Shown here: piece after piece, positions 1 through 7,325 of the stretch
Layout of the letters: every line of letters starts with the position of its first letter
How positions within the stretch are numbered: position 1 is the stretch's first letter
Assembly (NCBI GenBank): GCA_002715545.1
Contig: PAZI01000027.1
Coordinates: forward strand, 140,293 to 147,823
Direction of reading: 5' to 3'
From: Methanobacteriota archaeon
GTDB lineage: Archaea > Thermoplasmatota > Poseidoniia > Poseidoniales > SP79
DNA: 7,531 nt
The notes under the pieces: generated by a model
The model's database searches: none
What the model was told of the DNA's origin: nothing
Seen by the model: only the letters and a program-made list of their open reading frames with translations
Program-made: the position numbers and the translations under genes

Positions 1-2757
1 GTCTTTGTCCATGTCTACTGGAATTGCAACCTCTATACTTGGGAATAAACTATCCACCATAGAGTCAATATTTCCAGTTTCTTCGTCAAAAGAAACAAGT
101 TCGTTATATTGAGCGCCCATAGAAATCATGTCCCTAAGTGTTACCATACCCTTTGCAGGCTGCTTTTGATCATTTACGAAAAATAAATCAGATTGCTTAT
201 TTGTTATTTTAGACACTTGAGCATCAAGGAAGCTGAGGCCTGGTTTCAGCTGGCCCAGATCGCTTGGTAATATTGTTAAATTTCTTTTTCTATTTTCTGG
301 CTTAAGTAAAATTGCGTCGCTTGCAGGCATAAAGTCAAAATCATCAGCAGAAAAATCAGACCATGTCCCAGAAGGAGGGGTCGCTGATAAATTATAGCAA
401 CGTGCTTGAGTACCGGTTACTAAATCATAAGTAAAATTTTCTAAATTCAATAATCGACCGCCCTGGCCAAATGAAAGATCAAGATTAAACGGCGTATGAC
501 TACTCGAATAATGCGTTTGAGTTACTGTTTTCAACATTTGGCGCACAGAACTCGATGGCACAAAATAGGGTGGAAGATAAAACAAGAAATGCTTATCACC
601 AAAATCATAATATCCAGTCTCTGCAGTCGACTTAATTTCGCTATCTGTTCTCCACCTACTAAAAATCCTAATATCCTGCAACTCTGCATTAAGAGGTGAA
701 TCTAAAGAGTGGGTAAGATTTTCATCATCGGTAATGTCGCCCAATAAATTTACGGTCCCAAAAGTCTCAGCTGATCCAGAATCAAAAAGAAACCCAGTCT
801 TAGCAGCTCTAGAATTTGAATTACCGTAAACAGGGTTTTGCGAAGATGGCTTAAATAGACTAGTTAGAAAGTTACCATGACTTTCCGAAGCCTTTTGCAG
901 CGTTGGAATCTGAACTGAGCTTGATGCAAAAATGTCTATTCGACCGGCGCCATAAGTAAGATTAATATCATTACCTATTATTTGCGCAGATAACCCCGTT
1001 AAAGCAGGATTCATTATAGTAACACCGCCCGTGAATGCAGATGGTACTGTTGCATTTGTAATTGAAGATGGAGAAGTTGTAATATTTTTATTTCCGCCAA
1101 TGCCTTTTGTCGCTTGAACTAAATTTACTCTACCAGCCGCGCTTGTCGCGACTATAGTTCCACCATGACCGCCACCTGAACTATTAGCTGCTGCATTTAT
1201 AGCCTCCTTCAGGCTTTGGGCCGCAATAGCAGCCTTGGCTGAAGCAGTTCCACTAGCACTTCCACGCTTAAATTTAGAGCCGGAGGCATCGTTATAATTT
1301 GAGGACCCATCGTTAACAGCTGTATAGGTCTTGCTAACATTTGCAGAATTAATAATTGTTATAGAACTATTTGCTGCTAATTCGTTAGTAAAGATTATTG
1401 TAGCCATTGCTGCTGAACCAGAATCCCCTGTGCGATCTACTGCTGCACCAACAATCGCATTTTTTAAATTTGTTACATTATTGGCTGGTGTATAACTGTT
1501 ATTAAGAGCGACCATATCTGTTGGTACGCTACCTGTTGGCGCTTGAAATAATATTTCTCTGGTTATCTTATTACTTGGGTTTGCTGTTGGTGTTAATGTT
1601 ATTTTAAAACTTCCAGAAGCATGGGTATTGGGCACAGCAGGAGTATAAGAAGCACCATCTACGACTGTGATTAAATCATCATCATCTACGCTTAGATTAT
1701 TACTTGCTCTATACCTATTTCCTATTAGCAAAGCTGAAGGGATGTCGTTTGCGTCTGTAAATACCGTACGGCCAAACGATAGATCAGTATCTGGAATTAC
1801 AAAGTTACCTGCGTTTTGACCATTTATATAAAAGCTTCCAGTATAATCATTTTGAGTTGGGCCACCCCATCTAATCGCACAATAGCTCCACCTATCCTTC
1901 TCCAAAAATCCGTCTGCAGAAATGAATGTTCTTGTAGAGATGCTACCCGTTGCGGCATCTTTTGGATCGACATAAACTTTAGACGGTGGAAGTGCAGAAT
2001 GATCTCCTAATTGTAACATTAATCTAAATGATCTTGGGCGACCTAGCTCATCTTTATGAGATCCAGACACAAGCGATACTGCGTAACAGTTCGGTAAGTG
2101 CATTATAGTCCCAGGAGTATATGCATCGCTCGCCGTATCTGTAGTGTATCTAGGGTTCACGTAGAATTCAAAGCTAAATGATCCAGATGGATAATACCTA
2201 GATGGTTTGCTACCACTACTGGGTATTGGATAAATTAGAGCAGTATTGCTAGGAACGTTTGAGGGAAATGCAGCAGAAGAAGTAAAGAAATTTAAGCTAT
2301 GATAATTTGAAAACCCAAATGACATTGGTCTTTCATACTCACCTTGGTAAAAGGGTAACAAATTTTTAATGAAAACAGATTTTCTTATTGTGTTCGCATT
2401 AAAGCGATGAGGCATGTCAAAACGATAGACTATTAGTTTTTTGGTATTATCAAGAGAGCCAGCTAGTTTTCCTAGATTTATAAAGTAGTTATCAACAAGC
2501 CCAGATATATCGTGTCTAGACCTTTTTTGATCTTTCCTTATTGTCAATCCTGCATCATCTACGGAAAGTGTTGACTTAATATCAAAAGTATATTCTTCTA
2601 ATTCGCTTGTAATTTCTTTTAAGGTTTGACTTCTCTCAGCAAACAAAAATATGTCGCCTTTGATTCCGCCGTTAGAAGACGAAACAAAATGCTGATTCGG
2701 ATGAACCTTCACCGAACTGACTTTTATGTCCTCGGGTAGAATAGGGATTAGAGCCAT
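1..2757 (-). CDS. LamG/concanavalin-like phage adhesin or tail-associated structural protein (3' end outside window)
   Basis: ATG is at 2755-2757, and the frame stays open for 919 codons to base 1, so the C-terminus is missing. A strong Shine-Dalgarno (AAGGGG) lies 5 bases upstream and fixes the start. Residues 1-180 are an N-terminal region with no fold I can name. Residues about 185-347 look like the first part of a LamG/ConA-like jelly roll: GSFSFEFYVNPRY, GTIMHL, YAVSLVSGS, DRWSYCAIRW, GSFYINGQ and ALLIGN. The usual closing strand appears only at about 684-708 (LNAELQDIRIFSRW, then DSEI). Between them lies a Gly/Ala/Ser-rich stretch with a module at about 449-577 that ends in FTGG. Residues 720-919 continue with FYLPPYF, LSFGQGGRLLNLENF and an acidic tail. 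LamG folds commonly bind glycans, so a virion role in host-surface binding is inferred. The gene follows the 449-residue gene by 12 bases and is probably co-transcribed with it. I am confident it is a real gene and a structural/adhesion protein, and less sure of its place in the particle. Confidence 0.85.
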   Translation of the reverse strand, partial: MALIPILPEDIKVSSVKVHPNQHFVSSSNGGIKGDIFLFAERSQTLKEITSELEEYTFDIKSTLSVDDAGLTIRKDQKRSRHDISGLVDNYFINLGKLAGSLDNTKKLIVYRFDMPHRFNANTIRKSVFIKNLLPFYQGEYERPMSFGFSNYHSLNFFTSSAAFPSNVPSNTALIYPIPSSGSKPSRYYPSGSFSFEFYVNPRYTTDTASDAYTPGTIMHLPNCYAVSLVSGSHKDELGRPRSFRLMLQLGDHSALPPSKVYVDPKDAATGSISTRTFISADGFLEKDRWSYCAIRWGGPTQNDYTGSFYINGQNAGNFVIPDTDLSFGRTVFTDANDIPSALLIGNRYRASNNLSVDDDDLITVVDGASYTPAVPNTHASGSFKITLTPTANPSNKITREILFQAPTGSVPTDMVALNNSYTPANNVTNLKNAIVGAAVDRTGDSGSAAMATIIFTNELAANSSITIINSANVSKTYTAVNDGSSNYNDASGSKFKRGSASGTASAKAAIAAQSLKEAINAAANSSGGGHGGTIVATSAAGRVNLVQATKGIGGNKNITTSPSSITNATVPSAFTGGVTIMNPALTGLSAQIIGNDINLTYGAGRIDIFASSSVQIPTLQKASESHGNFLTSLFKPSSQNPVYGNSNSRAAKTGFLFDSGSAETFGTVNLLGDITDDENLTHSLDSPLNAELQDIRIFSRWRTDSEIKSTAETGYYDFGDKHFLFYLPPYFVPSSSVRQMLKTVTQTHYSSSHTPFNLDLSFGQGGRLLNLENFTYDLVTGTQARCYNLSATPPSGTWSDFSADDFDFMPASDAILLKPENRKRNLTILPSDLGQLKPGLSFLDAQVSKITNKQSDLFFVNDQKQPAKGMVTLRDMISMGAQYNELVSFDEETGNIDSMVDSLFPSIEVAIPVDMDKD

Positions 2758-2761
2758 TTTA

Positions 2762-2769
2762 TCCCCTTC
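2762..2769 (-). promoter_or_regulatory. Shine-Dalgarno site of the LamG-like adhesin gene
   Basis: On the minus strand the 12 bases between the upstream TAA and this ATG read GAAGGGGATAAA. AAGGGG sits 5 bases before the ATG at 2757. It fills nearly the whole gap, so initiation here may depend on ribosomes finishing the upstream gene. Confidence 0.75.
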
Positions 2770-4119
2770 TTAGAAATCTAACCTTACTCTGATCGTTAGA
2801 TCTTTTTCATCATTCTTTTCTATTGGCCTAGAAACCTTTGCGACAGCCAATAAGTCATCATAATCGCCATAAAGGCCCACCGTAGTGATATACGAGAATG
2901 GCTTACTAAGACTGTTAACAGAATCGTCTGTCACAATAATCTGTCCATTCGAAGCTACGTACGTTGGATTAGAAGAATAATTAAATTCGTCAGGTTGCGC
3001 TCTAATAAAGTAAATCGTAGAATTTATCTCTGTTGCATTTTGGAACGTAATTGCTGTACCAGCATCACTACCAAATCTTGTTACACATATGTGATCAACA
3101 ATATTGTCAATTGAACCAGACGTCCAAAAATATGGCCACATAGTACCACCTGCAGTAATAGCAGATGCTGGGATTGTTGCATCACCCGGTCCATTTGCAC
3201 CGAATGTAAGGGCTCCACCAGCTGTCTTAAGCGGAGGACCGAACAAGGCTTTACCTCTTGGTATTGCGCCGGCAGCGCTATATACGCTACCAGCAGAGCC
3301 AGAAGACGCAGCAGCTGTCATGGCGTCTATTTTGCCATGACCTATGTCTGTTTTAGAAAACACTTTCTCAACATCCAGAACTATTGTGCCGTGATCATAG
3401 AATATAAGCCCAACAACCTGACTGGTATCAGATGCATAAACAATATTCCCAACCTCACCACCTACAGCGGTAGGTCTATTCGTTGATGAACCAAAATCAG
3501 TATAAATTCGTTCAGTATTACCCATTATCTGAAACAAATTATCAGTGAAGGTCCCTCCGGTACCTAGGGCGTTATTTATATGGTAATTCATTCGCATTGC
3601 AAATGTTTCCCTCTTTATACCATCACGTACAAATAGTCTGTGAAGACTTATGAATAGCGCTGCATTGATATTACCCACCGTTGTTGATGTATCCATTGAG
3701 TAGGGAGCCTTAAAGACAGCAGTGGGATTACCCAAAAGTGTTGCCGCAAACTGCTTATAGATATCCTGCTTTTCTCTCATCATTAAAGAAGTATGCTTAT
3801 ATCTTCTTTTACCCGCCGTATCCTCTGTGATAAATGCGCCCGGAGCCGTGGTAGGCTCCTTGGCTTCGGTCGACTCAGGATAAAAGCCAAAAGTAATATC
3901 GAAAAGACTGTTAGACGTTTGAAGACTAAAGTCTTGATCAAAAACAGTTTGATACAAAGAAGACGTTACGCCAGGGCCGTAACTAGATGTTACGAAAACC
4001 TCGTAACTTTTTCTGGAATTTGAACCTGAGACATCTTCTCTTACAATGTCTACCAGCTGATTCAAAATAGACTTAGTAGTCTTAACATCATTATTCAACA
4101 AAGATTTAAAAACAGCCAC
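2770..4119 (-). CDS. Phage structural protein, 449 residues, GTG start, unrecognised family
   Basis: The start codon is GTG (plus strand cac at 4117-4119). AGGGG lies 9 bases upstream and no ATG lies between them. The first residues read MAVFKSLLNNDV. Residues 14-29 look helical. Residues 38-80 (YEVFVTSSYGPG through FDITFGFYPEST) look like beta strands. Residues 105-185 are helical and basic (MMREKQDIYKQFAATLLGN, then RDGIKRETFAMRM). Residues 236-254 include LIFYDHGTIVLDVEKVF. Residues 267-325 are rich in Ala, Gly and Ser. The C-terminus (409-449) has ITTVGLYGDYDDLLAVAKVS and ends in IRVRLDF. Only one cysteine (C345) is present, and there is no signal peptide or membrane segment. I recall similar C-terminal patterns in structural proteins of marine phage genomes but cannot name the family. 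Its place between a fibre-like gene and an adhesin suggests a baseplate or tail-periphery component. That role is inferred. Confidence 0.85.
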   Translation of the reverse strand: MAVFKSLLNNDVKTTKSILNQLVDIVREDVSGSNSRKSYEVFVTSSYGPGVTSSLYQTVFDQDFSLQTSNSLFDITFGFYPESTEAKEPTTAPGAFITEDTAGKRRYKHTSLMMREKQDIYKQFAATLLGNPTAVFKAPYSMDTSTTVGNINAALFISLHRLFVRDGIKRETFAMRMNYHINNALGTGGTFTDNLFQIMGNTERIYTDFGSSTNRPTAVGGEVGNIVYASDTSQVVGLIFYDHGTIVLDVEKVFSKTDIGHGKIDAMTAAASSGSAGSVYSAAGAIPRGKALFGPPLKTAGGALTFGANGPGDATIPASAITAGGTMWPYFWTSGSIDNIVDHICVTRFGSDAGTAITFQNATEINSTIYFIRAQPDEFNYSSNPTYVASNGQIIVTDDSVNSLSKPFSYITTVGLYGDYDDLLAVAKVSRPIEKNDEKDLTIRVRLDF

Positions 4120-4127
4120 TTAAATAA

Positions 4128-4133
4128 TCCCCT
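4128..4133 (-). promoter_or_regulatory. Shine-Dalgarno site supporting the GTG start
   Basis: The minus strand reads TTAGGGGATTATTTAA followed by GTG. AGGGG at 4129-4133 is 9 bases from the start codon, an acceptable although slightly long spacing. It is the only purine-rich site near the N-terminus, so it supports the GTG over any internal start. Confidence 0.6.
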
Positions 4134-4153
4134 AAAACTTAAAACTATAAACT
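4133..4153 (-). repeat. Three tandem 7-base units in a 44-base intergenic gap
   Basis: On the minus strand the gap holds AGTTTAT, AGTTTTA and AGTTTTA in direct succession. The last two are identical and the first differs at its final two bases. The array ends at the Shine-Dalgarno of the 449-residue gene. It may be a binding site or a chance feature of AT-rich spacer DNA. Confidence 0.4.
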
Positions 4154-4163
4154 GTGCACATCA

Positions 4164-4925
4164 TTAACTATACTTTAAGGGTACGGTAATATGGTGCTGA
4201 ATTCCAGTTAACAACCCTGTGACTACTACAACAGTCGTTATTACGCCCTCTGAATCACCGAACGTATTAAACACAGTCTGATTCAAACTGGTCTTGGCTC
4301 GAAGTGTAATTGATAGACCCGGAGTAGCAGAATTGCTACTGTCTCCGGTGGCGCGTGAAACATTCGCTGAAACCCTATAGGTACTCATCTGATCTCTTTC
4401 AGAAATATAAGCTGCTGGTAATACACCCGCACCTGTCCCTACTGTCAGAAATCTATTTGAGGCCTTTATCATAAAAACAGATTCTTGTAAATCAATCGGA
4501 ATAGAGCCGCCTTGTATATCTCCACCAGAACCTATTGTTTGAGATAGATTTACAACAATTTCATTCATAGGTGTTCTTGTTAATGCGCTAGCGCCCGTAA
4601 AGACTGTCGACGTTGCATTACTCGCACCGGTGTTTACAAGACTAGGGATAAATGTCTCGACCTGACTTGACATACTCAGCAATTTATATTTTAACCCTAA
4701 ATTTGAACTGGTTTGTGCTTCAAAAATAGGCGTATTTTTCTCAATCTTTTCACGCCCAACTGTCAACCCAAACTTTTTGATTATCTCATAGTCAATTTCA
4801 TCATCACCTAAGGCAAATTTTACAATTGAAAATGAACCATCGTTTTGTGATAGCCTCTTTCTGCCCAAATCAGTTAAAACAGCATCTACTATAATATTGT
4901 TGGTGCTGTGATCTAAAAATCCCAT
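4164..4925 (-). CDS. Tail-fibre/baseplate-like phage structural protein, 253 residues
   Basis: ATG at 4923-4925 is preceded by AGGAG with a 6-base spacing, a near-ideal ribosome site. The N-terminal 46 residues are the most distinctive part: NNIIVDAVLTDLGRKRL, then FSIVKFALGDDEIDY. The order 'LT-x-x-G-x-x-x-L ... I-x-x-F-x-L-G-D' resembles the N-terminal attachment region of P2 gpH-like tail fibres, though this is a pattern resemblance and not a demonstrated homology. Residues 55-87 (EKIEKNTPIFEAQ through YKLLSMSS) look like a linker with strands. Residues 95-140 are Ser/Thr/Gly-rich. Residues 180-253 read as alternating beta strands (YRVSANVSRA, LSITLRAK, VITTVVVVTG, HHITVPLKYS), consistent with an Ig-like or other beta-sandwich end. 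No cysteine is present. The hydrophobic 229-240 stretch is a beta strand rather than a membrane helix. It is likely a virion component exposed on the tail or baseplate. Confidence 0.85.
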   Translation of the reverse strand: MGFLDHSTNNIIVDAVLTDLGRKRLSQNDGSFSIVKFALGDDEIDYEIIKKFGLTVGREKIEKNTPIFEAQTSSNLGLKYKLLSMSSQVETFIPSLVNTGASNATSTVFTGASALTRTPMNEIVVNLSQTIGSGGDIQGGSIPIDLQESVFMIKASNRFLTVGTGAGVLPAAYISERDQMSTYRVSANVSRATGDSSNSATPGLSITLRAKTSLNQTVFNTFGDSEGVITTVVVVTGLLTGIQHHITVPLKYS

Positions 4926-4931
4926 ATTTTT

Positions 4932-4936
4932 CTCCT
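4932..4936 (-). promoter_or_regulatory. Shine-Dalgarno site of the 253-residue gene
   Basis: The minus strand reads AGGAGAAAAAT then ATG. AGGAG with a 6-base spacer is close to the ideal bacterial ribosome-binding site and fixes the start at 4925. Confidence 0.75.
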
Positions 4937-4951
4937 GATTTATACTTTCTA

Positions 4952-4979
4952 AATATACTTAGGCACAAAAAACAGTAAA
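4952..4979 (-). promoter_or_regulatory. Possible sigma-70-type promoter upstream of the 253-residue gene
   Basis: On the minus strand TTTACT (4979-4974, 4 of 6 to TTGACA) is followed after 16 bases by TATATT (4957-4952, 5 of 6 to TATAAT). Transcription would start near 4945, leaving a leader of about 20 bases that contains the Shine-Dalgarno site. The location, in the longest gap of the window, fits. The DNA is AT-rich, so a chance match is quite possible. Confidence 0.3.
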
Positions 4980-4989
4980 ATTTTAATGT
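4967..4989 (-). terminator. Weak AT-rich palindrome followed by a T run, possible terminator
   Basis: Downstream of the FN3-like gene the minus strand has ACATTAAAATTTTACTGT (4989-4972), an 18-base palindrome with one mismatched pair and a perfect TAAAATTTTA core. It runs into six T residues (4972-4967). The shape matches an intrinsic terminator, but the stem has almost no GC pairs and would be unstable. It overlaps the proposed -35 box, so it could instead be an operator-like site. Confidence 0.25.
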
Positions 4990-5009
4990 ACCACCCCATA
5001 GAACCAAAA

Positions 5010-7322
5010 TTAAGTCTTTAAATTGTTCTTTGGTAGGCCAGCCAAGTGTGCTACAACGGCCAGCGTTTCTTCATCATTTTCTAATTCTAGCTTATCATTA
5101 ATTTGATATCTTAGTACGATATCATTTGCGCGATCAGGATTTATTATTTGCAAAAAATAACAATTAGATTCATCCCCACCTGCGTCTGGTCTTTCATCAA
5201 TTCCATGAACTAATTTCTTAACAGCGTTATTGACCTTCACAGACTTATAATCAGGACGAAAACGCAATGTCGCTTTCCTATAATTCGCTGTCCTCGCAAC
5301 ATCCTCAAATGCCTTTGTCTTTATAAAAAAGTTAGGTAATACCAGCGGTGCACCAGGAGGTGATATCTGTCTTATGTCTAATTTGTATAACCTACTGTCT
5401 AAACGAACCTTAAGTTGAGCGCTATAGTTTGACATTTGACCGTGAGCGTCTATTGCACAAACAGCGTATATATAGTCTGTGTTTGGTTTAAATTCCTTGT
5501 CTTTGAACATGGTGTTAACTTCGCCTGGCCGAAGGCGCTTTATTTTTCCCCTCGTGTCGTTTTCACCTTCATTAAAAAAATTAAAGTCTCCAGGAGAATG
5601 CCCGTATATTCTTGCTTTTATTTCTGCCGCACTTTGCTCTGGACTAGAGATAGAGTAATTAAAATCGTATACTCGTAATAGTCGAAATGGCTCGTATATC
5701 GAGCTTCTACGAAAGACTGCAAAGTATGTTACATCTCTTTGCTTATTAACGGGAAATGCCCAGTGTAGAGCTAGAGCACCATCGTCGCCAGTATAGTATT
5801 CATGAAAAGCCCAAACATCGCGAGGATAAGGAGGAGGTTGAACTTCTCGTGTCTCTACTGTTAGGATTGTTGAATGTGGAGAATTTAAAAAATAATGAAA
5901 TGTTAAATTCTTAATAGCTCCATCAACCTCAACAGGAACGTTCAAACTAAAAGAAAAAACCGCCCTGATTGTATAGTCATACTCTTTATCATAATTAACT
6001 GCTGCGTCTATATGACTAGTCACTATGTTATTTGGGTTACAAGGTACAAAAATTAATGGGAACTTTTCGTATGCCCACTGCACTTCGTCTTGCTCACCTT
6101 CGGGCTTTCTCTCAGTCTTCTCAGTTTCTACGCGTTGCGTTTTCTCTATCACAAAACCAACGAGCTTAAAATCTAAATCAGTTTGGCCGGCATGCCTATT
6201 TAAATCCTCTATGTCATATGGAAATGAATTTTCAACTATTTGCTCAAGCGGCCCAGCGGCTCTACCGGTTGGTTTTAGTATATTATCAAAATCTACCTGT
6301 GCAATTTTACCTGTCCCAGACTTAATCAAGACTTCTTGCCAATACTTTATATTTCTAACCCTTGTCTGCATCCCCAGCAGCATTCCAGAAGCTTTAGATG
6401 AAGCACCAGCGATTGACCACGCCCAATCTGTATTTAATACTATAGTTGTGTCCTCTGGCAAAGCCCTATCCCAAGAAGGAAAGTTTAGATCTTCTAATAG
6501 AGCACTATCGTACACTTGCACTACAGAGTGTTCTTCCGCCATCGATGTATTATTGAATTCATCAGCTGTACTGTCTAGTATGTTTTCACCTATATTGGGA
6601 TCTTCGCCAGTACCGACCCCAGGTCCAGAAAAATTCTTATAATGTTTTTCTGGGCTAACAATTTCCTGATATAAAAAATCCATCCTTCTCTGGAAATGAG
6701 TAGAGTCTATTTCTTCTGCGAACCAATTATTCACAGATGATCCATCCGGATCAAAGCTGAACATATCCAGATACTCGTTCGTTGCTCGCACATAGTCCTG
6801 TTGTTGTAATTCAAAATTTTCTCTAGAAACAGGGTCTATTTCATATGTCTGGCCCTTTGGTGCCCTAGATAACCCAGCCAGATACTTAAAGGCATCTATT
6901 CTAGATTTGTCTGCAATCCTACTATTATGGGTAAATCCAGGAGGCGGCTCCCACGAAAGTCTTATGTAGGAAGGTATCATATTACTAGTCACTTCAGAAA
7001 TGTGAGATCTACCCCTAATCTTTTTACCAGTAATGTCTCTAATTGTCTTATCGACCAAAATATTATCGACCAAGCCATCTGGGCTTTCATTAAATGTTGA
7101 ATTCCTAAAATTATACTTTGTTCTTTCATCTTGAGTATAGAAATTATACACAAAGACATTTTCAAAATTTAAATTTTTTACGTCAAATAATTCGTCATTT
7201 GTACCATCAGAGCTGAGCGGTGATCTCCACTTAGGGGGCTTTGAAATTGCAATTACTACTGCTTTCGAAAACTTTGCAGAAATACCGTCAAAACTATATT
7301 TGATATCTTCCTTTTTCGCCAT
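5010..7322 (-). CDS. FN3-like domain phage structural protein, 770 residues
   Basis: ATG at 7320-7322 has AGAGGA 8 bases upstream, and that site lies inside the last codons of the preceding gene. Residues 1-115 are a charged N-terminal region. Residues 117-130 (SYIRLSWEPPPGF) look like an FN3 opening strand. Residues 150-375 are acidic, polar and aromatic, with no motif I can name. Residues 386-396 (KLVGFVIEKTQ), 448-462 (YDYTIRAVFSFSLNV) and 484-492 (STILTVETR) look like further FN3-type strands. The clearest domain spans about 497-640: PPPYPRDVWAF, ALALHWAFP, VTYFAVFRRS, a long loop, then KPNTDYIYAVCAIDAHGQMS and YSAQLKVRL. A proline-rich linker (SPPGAPLVLPNFF) and a mixed C-terminal domain (670-770) follow. 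FN3 folds are frequent in exposed parts of phage virions, where they are thought to aid surface binding. A large baseplate or tail-associated structural role is inferred. There is no catalytic motif, signal peptide or membrane helix. Confidence 0.88.
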   Translation of the reverse strand: MAKKEDIKYSFDGISAKFSKAVVIAISKPPKWRSPLSSDGTNDELFDVKNLNFENVFVYNFYTQDERTKYNFRNSTFNESPDGLVDNILVDKTIRDITGKKIRGRSHISEVTSNMIPSYIRLSWEPPPGFTHNSRIADKSRIDAFKYLAGLSRAPKGQTYEIDPVSRENFELQQQDYVRATNEYLDMFSFDPDGSSVNNWFAEEIDSTHFQRRMDFLYQEIVSPEKHYKNFSGPGVGTGEDPNIGENILDSTADEFNNTSMAEEHSVVQVYDSALLEDLNFPSWDRALPEDTTIVLNTDWAWSIAGASSKASGMLLGMQTRVRNIKYWQEVLIKSGTGKIAQVDFDNILKPTGRAAGPLEQIVENSFPYDIEDLNRHAGQTDLDFKLVGFVIEKTQRVETEKTERKPEGEQDEVQWAYEKFPLIFVPCNPNNIVTSHIDAAVNYDKEYDYTIRAVFSFSLNVPVEVDGAIKNLTFHYFLNSPHSTILTVETREVQPPPYPRDVWAFHEYYTGDDGALALHWAFPVNKQRDVTYFAVFRRSSIYEPFRLLRVYDFNYSISSPEQSAAEIKARIYGHSPGDFNFFNEGENDTRGKIKRLRPGEVNTMFKDKEFKPNTDYIYAVCAIDAHGQMSNYSAQLKVRLDSRLYKLDIRQISPPGAPLVLPNFFIKTKAFEDVARTANYRKATLRFRPDYKSVKVNNAVKKLVHGIDERPDAGGDESNCYFLQIINPDRANDIVLRYQINDKLELENDEETLAVVAHLAGLPKNNLKT

Positions 7323-7325
7323 TAT

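Noticed and set aside
496..699. Short plus-strand frame, and similar ones at 1816-2010, 3104-3340, 3793-4023 and 5436-5678
   Set aside because: Each is antisense to a well-supported minus-strand gene and the products look like shadow translations with no recognisable motif.
1140..1260. Ala/Ser-rich low-complexity coding stretch considered as a DNA repeat
   Set aside because: The codons vary and no repeated DNA unit is visible. The bias is at the protein level, inside the inserted module of the adhesin.
3573..3580. TATAAATA on the minus strand, identical to the T4-type late promoter core
   Set aside because: It lies in the middle of the 449-residue gene with no gene start nearby, and the other gene starts lack this motif.
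4937..4944. TATAAATC on the minus strand, close to a late-promoter core
   Set aside because: Transcription would begin at or inside the Shine-Dalgarno of the 253-residue gene, leaving no usable leader, and it differs from the core at the last base.
6025..6642. 205-codon plus-strand reading frame
   Set aside because: It lies entirely inside the 770-residue minus-strand gene. Its product is Ser/Cys-rich with no domain pattern, as expected for a shadow frame.
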